From: Owenia fusiformis | Taxonomy: Eukaryota > Annelida > Polychaeta > Sabellida > Oweniidae | Direction: 5' to 3' | DNA length: 64,000 nt | Assembly (NCBI GenBank): GCA_903813345.2 | Contig: CAIIXF020000012.1 | Span: 2,891,318-2,955,317 of the forward strand | Part shown: positions 44,088 through 55,584 of the stretch, piece after piece | How the letters are laid out: every line of letters starts with the position of its first letter | How positions within the stretch are numbered: position 1 is the first letter of the stretch | Position numbers and translations under genes: made by a program | The notes under the pieces: model-generated | Seen by the model: the letters and a program-made list of their open reading frames with translations, nothing else | The model's database searches: none | Told to the model about the DNA's origin: nothing

Positions 44088-45156
44088 CAGGGTGGTCCAA
44101 AAAATGGGACACTCGTATTTCAAAAATAAATATTGATTTTCTTGATGAAAACATGTCATATAATATACCAGTGGATAGGGAATTTACTGATCTTTAATTT
44201 GGTATATCATAAGTTCAAATTAATTATAATGTCTGTAAACCAGCGTCCATAATATAAATGACGTCATTTTCATTTCAAAACGGGTTTTCCAAAACTTGCA
44301 AAAACAAGTTTTATTGTCAACTTTATTTACATAAACAGACATGCAATATGTCCACCATTTTGATCAATTGTACCCCTCAATTTTGGCCTAAACTGGCCAA
44401 TAGCATCATTGATATGCTGTTAAGACTATGAATTTCACTTCTCATTGATTCAATTCTGTCCTCAAGAGACTGAATAGATGTAAAGGATTCATGGTACACG
44501 AGTTCTGTTAGTTTTCCCCTGGTAGTCGCAGATGTTGGGTGATCGTGTGATCTGGTCTGGGGAGGCAGCGACTAGGGGGATGAATCTAGGCTCAGTTTCC
44601 TTTAAACATTTGACTCTCTTGTGAGATCTATTGCTTGCAGGCCCATCTTGTTGGAAAATGTAATGATTCGAGAATGAGCTCATATCAGGATGGTCTAAAA
44701 ATAGCATAATTGGATAATGCGATGTCAACGTCTGTGACTACCACGTATTGGGAGAACTAACAGAATTGGTTTACCATGAACCCCTTACATCTACTCAGTC
44801 CCTTATTAAGGATAGACTTGTTGAGAAGTGAAATTCATTGTCTCAACAGAATATCAATGACGTTTTTCACCAGTTTAGGCCAACATTGACGGCTATAATT
44901 CATCAAAATGGTGGACATATTGGACGTCTGTTTGTGTTGTTTTTTGCAAGTTTTGGAAAACCCATTTTGAAACTAAAATGACGTCATGTATATAACGGAC
45001 GCTGGTTGACAGACATTATAATAAATTTGAACTTATGATATATCAAATATACCAAATTAATTCCCTATCCACAGGTATATAATATGACATGTTTTCATCA
45101 AGAAAATCAATATTTATTTTTGAAATATGAGTGTCCCATTTTTTTGGACCACCCTG
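44088..45156 (-). mobile_element. Deleted Tc1/mariner element with ~190-bp inverted ends
   Basis: CAGGGTGGTCCAAAAAATGG at the left is answered by CATTTTTTTGGACCACCCTG at the right. The pairing extends through TTTCAAAAATAAATATTGAT, CTTGATGAAAACATGTCATA and on past CCAGCGTCC. TA is kept on the left (44086-44087); on the right it is CA. The 1.07-kb length and the shortened coding remnant suggest internal deletion. Confidence 0.85.
44489..44728 (-). pseudogene. Transposase remnant of the deleted mariner
   Basis: In the - strand frame HYIFQQDGPASNRSHK and FIPLVAASPDQITRSP resemble the second and third catalytic blocks of Tc1/mariner transposases (FQQDGAPAH and SPDLNP). The DNA-binding part is missing and the third block is altered. 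It is non-functional. Confidence 0.65.
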
Positions 45157-45316
45157 CAGTTATATTCTAATGGTGTTTTAAGTTGATCCAAATGAAATTA
45201 CTTCTTAAATCAAGAACTTTAACTAATAAGTGTAACGCATATCGTTTAGCAAATCAAACGCTCGTTTTTGGTGTTGCTCATCGTTTTATATAAAAGGCGC
45301 CATCCCGGAATGTTAT

Positions 45317-45454
45317 GCCTGGGTCACATTTGCTCCGATCCATCGGCCGGCGCCCGGCCGATTGAGTGTTTTGTTCAATATTGTATTCAATTTTGAACAA
45401 AATACTCAATCGGCCGGGCGCCGTAGTGAAAATGGGTGCAAATGTGACCAAGGT
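45317..45454. mobile_element. Palindromic GGTCACATTTGC MITE, copy 2
   Basis: TGCCTGGGTCACATTTGCTC at the left; right end AAATGTGACCAAGG. The centre has CGCCCGGCCGATTGAGTGTT facing AATACTCAATCGGCCGGGCG. Confidence 0.85.
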
Positions 45455-45490
45455 ATTACTCAAGGGTTCACAGGTTGAAGTCACTGCATA

Positions 45491-45632
45491 ATGCCTTGGT
45501 CACATTTGCCCCGATTTTCACTGCGGCGCCCGGCCGATTGAGTATTTTGTTCAGAAATGTATTCAATTTTGAACAAAATACTCAATCGGCCGGGCGCTGC
45601 CCGATGAATTGCAGCAAATGTGACCAAGGCAT
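45491..45632. mobile_element. Palindromic GGTCACATTTGC MITE, copy 3
   Basis: ATGCCTTGGTCACATTTGCC at the left and GCAAATGTGACCAAGGCAT at the right. It starts only about 36 bp after copy 2 in the same orientation. Confidence 0.9.
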
Positions 45633-45655
45633 AAACACCTCTGCCTGTTTATGTA

Positions 45656-45797
45656 ATGCCTTGTTCACATATGCTCCGATCCATCGGCCGGCGCCCGGCC
45701 GATTGAGTGTTTCGTTCAATATTGTATTCAATTTTGAACAAAATACTCAATCGGCCGGGCGCCGTAGAGAAAATCGGAGCCTATGTGACCAAGGCAT
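45656..45797. mobile_element. Palindromic GGTCACATTTGC MITE, copy 4
   Basis: ATGCCTTGTTCACATATGCT at the left and TATGTGACCAAGGCAT at the right. It starts about 23 bp after copy 3. Internal CGATCCATCGGCCGGCGCCC is shared with copy 2, so copies 2 and 4 are each other's closest relatives. Confidence 0.9.
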
Positions 45798-45884
45798 TAG
45801 CAGTATAATTGCACTTGCTATATATAAGGGACAATTTTTTGACCACAGCATCATTAATACATATTTTGGATATCTGCAGTGGTG

Positions 45885-46640
45885 TTAGTAAGTGGTCTCA
45901 GTGGATGATAACAGCCCCGAAAATTGTGCATGCTTCCATTGAATCCCATGTTATTTATCAATTTTCAAAAGACCCCATGCAGAACAGTTCGAGAGCAATA
46001 AAGTCAATCTTCCTATTACGATGTAACCTATGTAACCATAAGATGAATGTCTTCAAAATAAGAAAGGTTACAGACTGGATTTTCTGTAGTTCCAAAGATA
46101 TTGACGTTTTAATTTTGGGAAATCCCCATTGACCGCCATTATAAACAACTATCAATATGGCTTTACTAAAGTGTCATTTTCTCAAAAAGTCCACTGTGGA
46201 ATGTTCTGATGTTGCAGATTTCTATAGCCAATATATTGACTTATAAACAACCAAACAGGGACATTTCTAAAAAAAAATTATTTTCAATATATCTAGTTAT
46301 TAAGTTGCTCACGAAAACTTCATTGAGTCCCACGTTCATTTGTCAATATTCAAAAGACCCCAGACTGCAGAACAGTTCAACAGCAATAAAGTCAATATCC
46401 CTGGAATGTAAACATAACTTGCATGTCTTTAAAATAAGAAGGGTTACAAGCTGGATTTTGTCTAGTTCAAAATATATTGACGTTTGAATTTTAGGAAATC
46501 CCTATTGACCGCCATTATAAACTACTGTCAATATGGCTTTACTAAAGTGTCATTTTCTCCAGAAGTCAACTGAGGAATTTTCTGATATTGCAGATCTCTA
46601 TAGCCAACTTATTGACTTTTAAAAAACATATCTTTCATTT
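45885..46640. repeat. Two tandem copies of a ~375-bp unit
   Basis: TTTTCAAAAGACCCCATGCA (about 45961) against ATTCAAAAGACCCCAGACTG (about 46350). GACCGCCATTATAAACAACT (46131) matches GACCGCCATTATAAACTACT (46507), and AATATGGCTTTACTAAAGTG is present in both. Similarity runs the full unit. Copies differ by small indels. Confidence 0.85.
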
Positions 46641-47136
46641 TCCCAAGACGGTAAAATAACTTTAGAAATCCCAATTGAGAGCATGTTGAAATCGTCGATA
46701 TCAAGGGTAAGTTAGTAAATACACCACTGGTGACCAAATGTAACATATACGAGGCCCGATTAGAAAGTTTCTTACCAAGTGCTCTCATTTTTTTGTTTCT
46801 TGAGATTTTAACTTGAAATTTTCACAGTATATACGTTGTAAATTATTTATTAATTGAATGAGATTTACAAAATACAGATGTTTCTGGATTTGAAATTAGC
46901 TAGGGTGGATCAGCTGTCTCTGTCTGTAATAAGGGCGATTTACGCCTTCCTTGATACTCGTATGGGTATTAATTGAGAGTCTTTCGTGCCTCACATGCCT
47001 TCAAAATAATCTCCCCCGAATGAGATACACTTCCTGCATCTGGTGACACGATCGCTGAACATATGAAGGAGGATTTCATTGGAATCAGATATTCTATAGA
47101 GGCTGCTATTGAAGGCTTCAATTATTGATTCATACC

Positions 47137-48010
47137 TCAAATTTTAATCCGCGGAGAGGCTTTTTCAAACAAGTAGTAATCACATGGTGCCAAATCCGGT
47201 GAATAAGGAGACTGGGGGAGTCTTTCTGTCACTGGAAGATAGTTGTGTGTTGTGTCAGTTGTGATGTTTGCCCTATGGGCAGGTGCATTATCATCATAAA
47301 AGATAAATCCCTGTGAAAGCATATTGGGCATTTTTTCCGTAAAGCGTTCTTCAAAGTCCATTGCAATTGTCTGAAAAAAAGATGTTTGATAAATGTTTGA
47401 TCAACACAGGATTTTGCCTGAGTTAATGAAACAATTCAAAATATCTGCATATTTAAGACTTTTAGAAATAAAACATATTGCTCAATCGATTGAAAGTAAA
47501 TGTTGATATATTGAGATTTTTTTATTACCTTTGAATAATACGCAACATTTACTGTCATGTTCGCAGGTGAAAATCACCCCTTCAGAATCAAATAAGACAA
47601 TAAACATGACCTTGGTAATGGACTTGATCCCCTTTGCCTTGCGTGGTCTTGTGCCTTTGCCTTCACCACAGTACATACTACTCTGAGATTTAGTTTCAGG
47701 GTCATAGTAATGTACGAGTACCTCATCTGCGGTTACAATCTGTTTGAGAAAATCATCACCCTCCACTTCATAGCACTGTACAAAGCCGACAGACATCTAG
47801 CATTTTTTTTATCTTCGGTCAAGAGTTTCGATATCTATTTTGCTGTCTTCCTCTTGTACCCGAGGTCTTTATAATGATTTTTTCTATTGTCCCATAGCTC
47901 TCACCCAATGTTTCAGCTATTTGTCTGATGGAAATGCGCCTGTCTTGTTTTGTAAGATCATGAATACTTTCAATTAACTTCCCTGTCCTGACAAGTGGGC
48001 GACTAACCAA
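47137..48010 (-). pseudogene. Mariner transposase pseudogene
   Basis: Frame segments on the - strand: HTH part LTKQDRRISIRQIAETLGES (48010-47819), then EVEGDDFLKQIVTADEVLVH and YYDPETKSQSS around the first catalytic Asp (47796-47482), and FYDDNAPAHRANI with SPYSPDLAPCDYYLF for the second and third (47361-47137). Two frame breaks separate them. The 36 residues I count between the last two Asp are slightly more than the 34 of classic mariner. The 48004-48093 MITE splits the N-terminal region. Confidence 0.85.
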
Positions 48011-48093
48011 ACTCGTCTGGCCCAGTTATCTACTCCTGACGTCGTAGATCTACGACATCGGGAGTAGATAACTGGGTCAGAAGGGTTTGGTTA
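48004..48093. mobile_element. 90-bp palindromic MITE with exact 9-bp target duplication
   Basis: TAACCAAACTCGTCTGGCCC, AGTTATCTACTCC at the left is the inverse of GGAGTAGATAACTGGGTCAG, AAGGGTTTGGTTA at the right, with a short loop around GTAGATCTAC. The flanks GTGGGCGAC (47995-48003) and GTGGGCGAC (48094-48102) are identical 9-mers. It sits within the mariner transposase relic, so it is younger than that insertion. A 9-bp duplication fits Mutator-like elements. Confidence 0.92.
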
Positions 48094-50349
48094 GTGGGCG
48101 ACCTGACCTTGGGGCATCCTGGCAGGTTTCCATACCTGATGTGAACCTATCATACCACTCATAAACAGCAGGACGGGACATGGCCTCCTATCCATATGCA
48201 TTCTGTATCTTCTGTAGTGTCTCCCGTCTGCTTAACCCCAATTTTACGCAAATTGAATATTTGTAAGCTGTTTTCACTGATTTTAAAAATAAAGCAATCA
48301 CCCATGAACAAAATGGCTGCCAATCAAAGTAAGTGGGCATAACATACCATGACTAGAATATTATGACATCACATAAGCAGTGTTACCATAGCAACAATTC
48401 AGTTGAACACATTGGACATTAAACCTATACAAAAAGTGATGATATGTGATTGCTAAAAGAGATAAAGTAGGTTAGGTTCAGCTACAAAATACAGTTGCTC
48501 CACCCTTCCTTGAATTTGGTTGCTATGGCAACCTCAACAGTAAACATTGATTACCCAAAATAATATTTGTAAACTAAAGGTAAATGGTGTATGTATATTC
48601 TGTAAATAATTCAGATTAAAATGTCAAGAAATAAAAAAAAGAGAGCATTTGGTAAGAAACTTTCTGATCGAGCCTCGTATATGAATCATGAGAAAATGGA
48701 ATATGATATTTTGAAGTTGAATTTAGTCTACGAATAAGAATATTTGGACTGTGATATCAATGGGACCATATAGTGAATTTTGCAAGTAGAATTATATACT
48801 TTTTACCGATAATGTATTCTTGAGTTGACATGAAATTAAGTGCCCTTCGAGTAAGTCAAAGGGACAAAGGGACAGAGTGCAAACCTGTCAAAAATACTCT
48901 GAATAAGTATGATCTGTGTGGCTCTAAGAAGTCATACGACACAAAATAATCATTTTTTGTTATGAGAGAACTTTTGATAAAACTTCTTTTGAAACGTAAA
49001 CGTATACTTGTCACACTAGAATGAATTTGAAATAGATTTTTTTGAATTGTATCCAGTTGTGAAACATATATGTTTTCTTTTAAACTGTTCAAATTATTCA
49101 TGTGGAGAAATAACGAATGAAACCTACCTGTTCAGTTCGTGTAAGACTAAAATACAGAATGGTGACCCACACAAGGGCTGAGTTTTTGAACTGCCCGCGG
49201 CGCAAGTCAATTGCAGAATACTTAATAAGTTTTCCCCCCTAGGTATCACGGAAAATAACAATAAGACCCTGCGTTGCAAATTACATGGTTGCACGTTTTC
49301 AATAAAACCAATTCATCCAAGCCCACATACACCGTTAATTACAATGTGTCAAACTTGTCGGAAACCGCATGTGTCAACCACGTCGGCTAGTTGCTAGTGC
49401 ACCACAGGAAATCGATTGCAATAAAATATTACGCAATTCACTAGTACCGCATACAAAAATACAGCCTAGGTCTGTTGTTATGTCCGTTGCATTATTGTGA
49501 TCTGTACATTATCAACTCAAAAGCTAGCTCTTGTGGCGTTGTGTTCTCTAAACAGGATCCTTTAAGGTGGCTTAAATCCTATTTATTTGTTTTATGGAGC
49601 CACTCAATAAAATTACGATTTATCTGCACCATGATGTCCAATCAAGGTCATTTAAGTACCTTTGTGTTCCTGAGACATTTGGGCATCTGGGAATGACAAT
49701 TGCTACCAATGGTTTGCATGCTATATTGACGTAATTTATGACTAAAATTGGGATGACAAAATTTGAGATACACAAACAAATTGCTTGTAAAAACTATTTG
49801 TAAAAACTATTTGCAAAAATATTCAAGAGACTCTTATCTACTTGGCTAAGGTTTTATTTGAAGATAGATTGCCTTATTAAGCAGGTAGAGCATATTACAG
49901 TTTGAACATTAGTACATGTCACGTAGGCCAGTGATTACTTGTTTACATGAACGTAAAATATTACCTGAAATCTGCAGTCTTCTGAGTTTTCTCTGGGTTC
50001 GTATTGTTTCATTGGGGCTTTCTCACTTTAAAACATACTCCTGCCTAAATGGATTCGTGTCTCGGGAACATTTCTGCAACTAGTTATTATAAGCAATTCT
50101 GAAATAATATCACATCTTTTTGTTTTCCCGATTTAGGTCATAAAGTACATCAATATGACGTGCAAACTTTGAACTTTGTGTGGTCGCTGTCATTCCTGGA
50201 TGCCCAAGCGTGTCAAGAACACATAGACACTCGACCGAAGCAACGCAAACGAAGATGATTATATCACAAAAATGGCCGAAGATGTTCCAAGGAACCAATC
50301 AAATTCCTTGAAAGATTAGGGCTAGATATCCGGCCATCTTCGGTTGTGG

Positions 50350-50560
50350 TTCAATTCAATTCAATTTCAAAATAATTTATTTCAGTTTTCATTACAAAAT
50401 TTACAACATTATACGGGCTATGACACCCCAGGGGGTGTATAACTGCCCATAATTAAATTTACAATAAACATGATAAACTGTGAACATTTAATGTGTTACA
50501 TAGGTCAATACAATAATATCATATAATATGAATACAATATAATATAATATATGGTTGAAA
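50350..50560 (-). mobile_element. 3' tail fragment of the CR1/L2-like LINE family
   Basis: TTCAATTCAATTCAATTTC, then AATAATTTATTTCAG and GACACCCCAGGGGGTGTATA, parallels the 3' end of the LINE at 13616-13710 (GACACCCTAGTGGGTATAT). Only the UTR is present. Confidence 0.7.
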
Positions 50561-50964
50561 AATCGTTAGCCCTGAAGAATATTTACAGAAATGCTTCCGT
50601 GGTCAATTCTATAAAATCAATTTTGCAAGAAATTATTGTAAATATTTAAACAAAAACTTATAAAGAAGCTACTAATGTAAACTCCACTCCGTAAATTTTG
50701 CAATTGGATGTCCCCATTTGGATCGAGTATCAACGTCAGTTTATCTTTCACTTTACTAATAATATCCAATTTGACCTGAGCTACGTTACTTTTCGATGGA
50801 AAGCACAGGTTTAGAACTTATAGAGGGGTTGTTGTTACAAGAAATGAATTACTAATCTTCATAGATATCATCATGTCGTTTATATACAGAACGATTATGC
50901 TTCATATTTGAATTATCTTCTATCTAAGTACATGTACTTCTCATACGTCTTATTCTAATTCTAG

Positions 50965-52696
50965 GTTGTTGTACACGTTGAAAACCAATTCATCGCTCAA
51001 GGGACATCTATACATTGGCACGGAATGCATCAGCGAAGAACGTCCTATATGGACGGTGTTTCGTTCATCACACAATGTCCTATACAGCCAAAGCAGACAT
51101 TCACGTATAGGTTCAAAGCTGATCCTGTTGGTACTCATTGGTACCATTCACACATAACAAACCAGAGAGCCGATGGTTTGTTCGGTATGCTGATTGTTCA
51201 TGATAAGAAAAAGCTCAAACGAGTCCAACAAGCTGCAGAAACAGTGATAAGGTTTCCATTTATTTTGAATGACTGGCAACATACTGATGCGTCGACACTT
51301 GATCTTATGTCGCCATGGCGACAGGAGAGGCGAGGGGCTGGAGAGCTGGTCAACCCGCCTTCCCACAGGGGATACAGTCACGACGGTATCAAGACTAGCT
51401 CGTTACAATACATATCAGGGATGATCAATGGGAAGGGCAGATGGAATGGCAATCTCGCGCCACTGACGGAATTTAACGTGACGTCAAACGCTAGAGTTGT
51501 CTTCAATCTCGTGAACGCTGGTTTGGAGTATGCCTTCAAGGTCTCAATTGATCAACATATGTTAACTGTGACGCAGTCTGATGGACATGATATCGTTCCA
51601 TTTGTCTGCCAATCATTGATCGTTTATCCAGGAGAGAGTTACGATTTAGAGATTACTGCTAATCAGACTATTGATAAGTATTGGGTCAGGGCGGTCACCC
51701 TCCGGGCCGGGACAGGATGGGATCCGATTCCTGATAATATCACATGGGACGCCCTAGCTATATTATCATACGAAGGAGCAACTGGAAAAATAGATCCCGA
51801 GTCGTCTCCAATCACGTGTTTGGTTGATGCGAATTGTGTAGTTCTCAATTGCCCATTTGCCGGATATCCGGAGAGTGAAAACATACGTTGTCATAGCATC
51901 GCTGAGACGAGACGATTAGGTGATGATCACGACCATGATGTAATTGCGGGTAGAGCTAATGACTCGTACGTTGAACATATCCTGAACTTTGGATTTCCTA
52001 TCGGCTCTTCGATCAACGCTCATAAATTCAAGAACCCAAATGCGCCATTACACGAACCGAACAATGGTGCTGTGCCCTGCCCTGCAAATAACGAGTGCGC
52101 CACCAGTGGAAAGGGTTGCTTATGTACAAATACGATCGCCTTAAAACACAATCAACTCATCCGATTAACCTTCACAAACTATGGATCGTATCCCACAGCC
52201 AGACTCGCGCATCACTTCATTCACCTCCATGGGCACAGCTTTGAAATTTTAAAAATGGGGTATCCTGAGTACAACATTACGACGGGTCGTAAAACTGAAA
52301 ACAACACGGATATTGTCTGTGAGAATCAACATTGTAGTTTGCATCACTGGGCGGAAGGCCATCCAAAAGATTTGAATTTTGACCACCCTCCTTTGAAAGA
52401 CACTGTTGTTGTTCCCTCTGCTGGCTACGTTGTAGTTCAATTTAGGGCTGATAACCCCGGTTTCTGGTTTATGCATTGTCACGCTATTCTTCACGTCATG
52501 GAGGGGATGGAACTTGCTTTTAACGAGGCGGAGGAATTACACCTTCCACCGCCAAAGGGTTTCCCTACATGCGCACCTTTCACATGGACTGCGGAGGAAT
52601 ACAACCGAACTATACGTGGTGAAGCTGAGACAACCACAACGATAGCGACGACAACTGATAGACTAGATGTGACCGTGAAACCTTTAGATCAACAAG
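50965..52696 (+). CDS. Multicopper oxidase (laccase-like), main exon
   Basis: The acceptor TTCTAATTCTAG ends at 50964; the donor CAACAAG|GTAAAC follows 52696. The exon spans 577 codons without a stop and carries all copper-site motifs: HWHGMH (near protein residue 131), HWYHSH (near 172), HFIHLHGHSF (near 531) and HCHAILHVMEGM (near 617), the last with an axial Met five residues after the final His. These define the T1 site and the T2/T3 trinuclear cluster, so the enzyme should oxidise a phenolic or metal substrate and reduce oxygen to water. A His/Asp-rich patch (DDHDHD) lies between domains 2 and 3. Molluscan relatives are implicated in shell periostracum tanning, pigmentation or immunity, but substrate cannot be told from sequence. 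Confidence 0.95.
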
Positions 52697-52909
52697 GTAA
52701 ACATTGTAGAGAAGATATCATCTCCGTAATCCGTATCTTATCTAAAGTAAGAAGCGTTTATACACGTGCTGTAAGACTTTCTCTCTCGTAAACATATTGT
52801 CGATACTTTTCGTCAATAGATGTAGTACTATACTAGTATTCCTTAGAAATACTTCTTAATTAAATACCACAACGGGTCCTTTAAATTGGTTACTTATTCT
52901 GGGTTTTAG

Positions 52910-53148
52910 GTCAATACAACTCTACTGTGTTTTGGGCTGTGGTTGGACCTATGATCGCTGTCATCGTTCTTCTGGTCATAGCGTTGTGTTGTGTGGTAAA
53001 AAGGAGCAGACATGAAAAGTTTATCCAAGAGCACAAACATCAAATAAACCCTACCGATAGCAGTGTGTATTACGAGGGAAAATTAACTAGTTTAAATGGT
53101 TCAAAACCATACGAAAAGGGTGTTGACAATTCAGGCTATAGGTCCTAA
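52910..53148 (+). CDS. Multicopper oxidase, last exon (membrane anchor)
   Basis: The acceptor CTGGGTTTTAG precedes 52910 and the phase (two bases) completes the G left at 52696 to glycine. It reads QYNSTVFW, a hydrophobic helix AVVGPMIAVIVLLVIALCCV, then the basic stop-transfer VKRSRHEKF and a cytoplasmic tail to TAA at 53146-53148. The oxidase would be a type I membrane protein of about 770 residues with its catalytic domain outside the cell. Without splicing, the previous exon would simply run on to a stop at 52789; the strong donor and acceptor make the anchored form the main prediction. Confidence 0.9.
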
Positions 53149-53237
53149 GAGTCCTGAAAGAGCACCATACAGGACATTTGCATTATGTGTAACACGTATC
53201 GTGATCATATTTTTCATATACATCCACAATGTAAAAT

Positions 53238-53412
53238 CACGGTACCGCACGGTACATTAAGAGTGTGTTACCATACGGTACTGTTGGAGTACAGTGCCAT
53301 ACAGTGTTCACGGTACCGTACGGTACCATTTTAGTCTACGGTACCTTACGGTACCATATTTCACGGTACCGTACAGTACCATTGCCAAAACGGTACCATA
53401 CGGTGCTGTTGC
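53238..53412. repeat. Cluster of GGTACC/CGGTACCGTACGG palindromes
   Basis: CGGTACCGTACGGTACC and close variants (CGGTACCTTACGGTACC, CGGTACCATACGGT) occur about seven to eight times within 175 bp, in both orientations by nature of the palindrome. It lies 90 bp downstream of the oxidase stop codon and would be within its 3' UTR or just beyond. Confidence 0.8.
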
Positions 53413-53789
53413 AGATTGGCTGTGTATCATATCATATATTTTTGTAGTATTAAAGATTTTAAAATAACGTACGTAATACGTATATATTATATTCATTTAT
53501 AAATGAACTGTAAGCCATTTAATATATGTTTCACACATGGCTATTAGGCAAGGTGTGTCCTATTCCAGCCAATCCGAACAGAGTATTTCTGAGTGACAGC
53601 AGCGCATGAAAACACCGCTGTGCGGTCATGAAAGGTTTAGAAACAACACCTTCATGGTATGATTCAGCAAACAATACACCGAGTCCAATCCTTAATGATG
53701 AATTGTATATTATGCACGCACAAAATCATCCACTTCTACCTTAAAGGTGTAACGATTAGTGAAGATCGATCATTGAGCAGTGTGAAAAT

Positions 53790-54430
53790 ACATTTAAAGG
53801 GGCAATAAGGACTGTAGAGAAAATAGGAAAGTTTTTTCATTTTTTCTGAGCTATCAAGGCAACATTTGGTTTAACATCTTCTTTGACATACCTATTTTCT
53901 TAAAATGTATGGATAAATTATCAATTTCAGCATTAAGAAGTGTAAATTCAGTTCAAAGCTTCAAAAAGGGGACTTCCACTTTTATATTTTTAAGATCCAC
54001 CATGTTTCAAGAGGAATATCAGCTAAAATAATGTTTATCTAGGGTGTTTCTTTGTAGATAATATTTTGACACTGGTCCATGATCTTTGAATGACCCCTCT
54101 GCACTAATTATTGCACCTTTAAGTTTGGATATTTCATCAAAACGCACATCTAATATTATTATCTACAAAGAAACCCCTAGATAAACATTATATCAGCTAA
54201 TATTCCTCTTGAAACATGGTGGATCTGAAAAATATAAAAGCGGGTTTCCCCTCTTTGAAGCTTTGAACTGAATTTACACTTCTTAATGCTGAAATTGATA
54301 GTGTATCCATGCATTAAAAAAATAGGTACGGTATGTCAAAGAAGATGTTAAGCCAAGTATTGCCTTGATAGCTCAGAAAAAGTTTAAATTTTCCTATTTT
54401 CTCTCTACAGGCCTTGTTGCCGCTTTAACT
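53790..54430. mobile_element. Long palindromic element, TTAA-type ends
   Basis: TTTAAAGGGGCAATAAGGAC, TGTAGAGAAAATAGGAAA at the left is answered by TTTCCTATTTTCTCTCTACA, GGCCTTGTTGCCGCTTTAA at the right. The arms, about 280 bp each, continue through AGAAGTGTAAATTCAGTTCA and GATCCACCATGTTTCAAGAG. TTAA occurs at the borders. No protein is encoded. Confidence 0.8.
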
Positions 54431-54776
54431 TCTACCTCAATGTTGCGATTTTCCTCCATTGCAAATTCATTCATGGGTATGTGTAAATAGTCTACCTCAA
54501 CTCAGTGAATGTTCAACAGGTCCTCCTATGGATTTTGCATGTACGTGTTCATTTATTACCAACTCCCTCTATAATAAATAATAAATTGATATATAAATAG
54601 AGCAGATTGCCTTGACCTAACTATACATTAGTGCCATCTTTCTGTCAAACCAATCCTAATTGTATATTCATTCTAAAAGGATAAAAGAAAAATATAAGCC
54701 ACAATTTGGACAAAAATGTAAAATATAAAATAATAATATTAATATTCACAATGTTAAAATAGTGTCATAGGAATGA

Positions 54777-55160
54777 TTAAAGGTGCAACAATTAGTGCAG
54801 GGCAATTAGTGCAACGATCATCGACCAGTGTCAAAATATATTTAAGTTTTGATATTTCATCAAGACTAACGTATATTTTCATTATCTACAAAGTAACTCC
54901 CTGGATGAACATTATTTCAGCTGATATACCTCTTGAAACATAGTGGATCTTAAAAATCAATAAGTGGGTCCCCTTTATAGAAGCTTTGAACTGAATTTAC
55001 ACTTCTTAATGCTGAAATTGGTAGTTTATCCATACATTTTAAGAAAATAGGTATGTCAAAGAAGGTGTTAAGCCATAATTTGATCTGATAGCTCAGAAAG
55101 AATAAAAATTCGAATTTTCTCTCTACAGTCCTTGTTGCCCTTTTAAAGGCACAATTAGGT
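54777..55160. mobile_element. Half copy of the TTAA-type palindromic element
   Basis: ACCTCTTGAAACATAGTGGA, GAAGCTTTGAACTGAATTTA and TCTCTCTACAGTCCTTGTTG match the right arm of 53790-54430 in order. The 54777 start (TTAAAGGTGCAACAATTAGT) matches an internal part near 54110. It is a single-arm relative. Confidence 0.7.
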
Positions 55161-55584
55161 TTATCCATCATTATCTTTATTATGATCTTGACGAAAAATT
55201 GTTTCAATTCTAGGGCTCATATCATTCTTTGTCATGATTGCTTTCTAAAAAATTCAGAAATGTACACTGTCTTATTTGAGAAAGCTAAAGACTTTTACAA
55301 TACTGCAATCAATTCTCTCTATGTATGGTTACCATTTTTTAGCATTTGGGAGAATTAAAAAATGTTCCACCCATTTTGGTACTTTGAATCTTGAATAACT
55401 TCTCAAATTAATGATATGTCACGGATCTTTTGTGAGATATCCTATTTGAGCTTGTAATGAATGCATTGGTAGGTCAATTGTACATATTGCTTGCAATTTC
55501 TCACCCCATAAGATCTGATTCTGCCTTTAATTTAACCGACAAATATAAAATGCTTTTTTGTAAAGTCTCTGAGCTTGTATTAGC

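Larger units (their letters stand above)
46748..48679 (-). mobile_element. Full-length mariner element (1.93 kb)
   Basis: Inverted ends TACGAGGCCCGATTAGAAAG, then TTTCTTACCAAGTGCTCTC at the left and GAGAGCATTTGGTAAGAAAC, then TTTCTGATCGAGCCTCGTA at the right, with TA on both sides. It encloses a broken transposase on the - strand and a younger 90-bp MITE. Confidence 0.9.
43016..50964 (+). other. Intron 2 of the multicopper oxidase gene
   Basis: 7.9 kb containing a dispersed repeat (43340), a mariner relic (44088), three palindromic MITEs (45317), a tandem duplication (45885), a full-length mariner with a nested MITE (46748) and the 3' tail of a LINE (50350). The stretch 48700-50340 is plain AT-rich DNA. 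Confidence 0.7.

Noticed and set aside
50965-52791. Oxidase exon running on to the stop at 52789 as the protein end
   Set aside because: The donor at 52697 and the phase-matched anchor exon at 52910 explain the end better; the run-on peptide is basic and unlike oxidase C-termini. It may still be a minor isoform.
53308-53496. Short frames across the GGTACC palindromes
   Set aside because: They are translations of a simple repeat.
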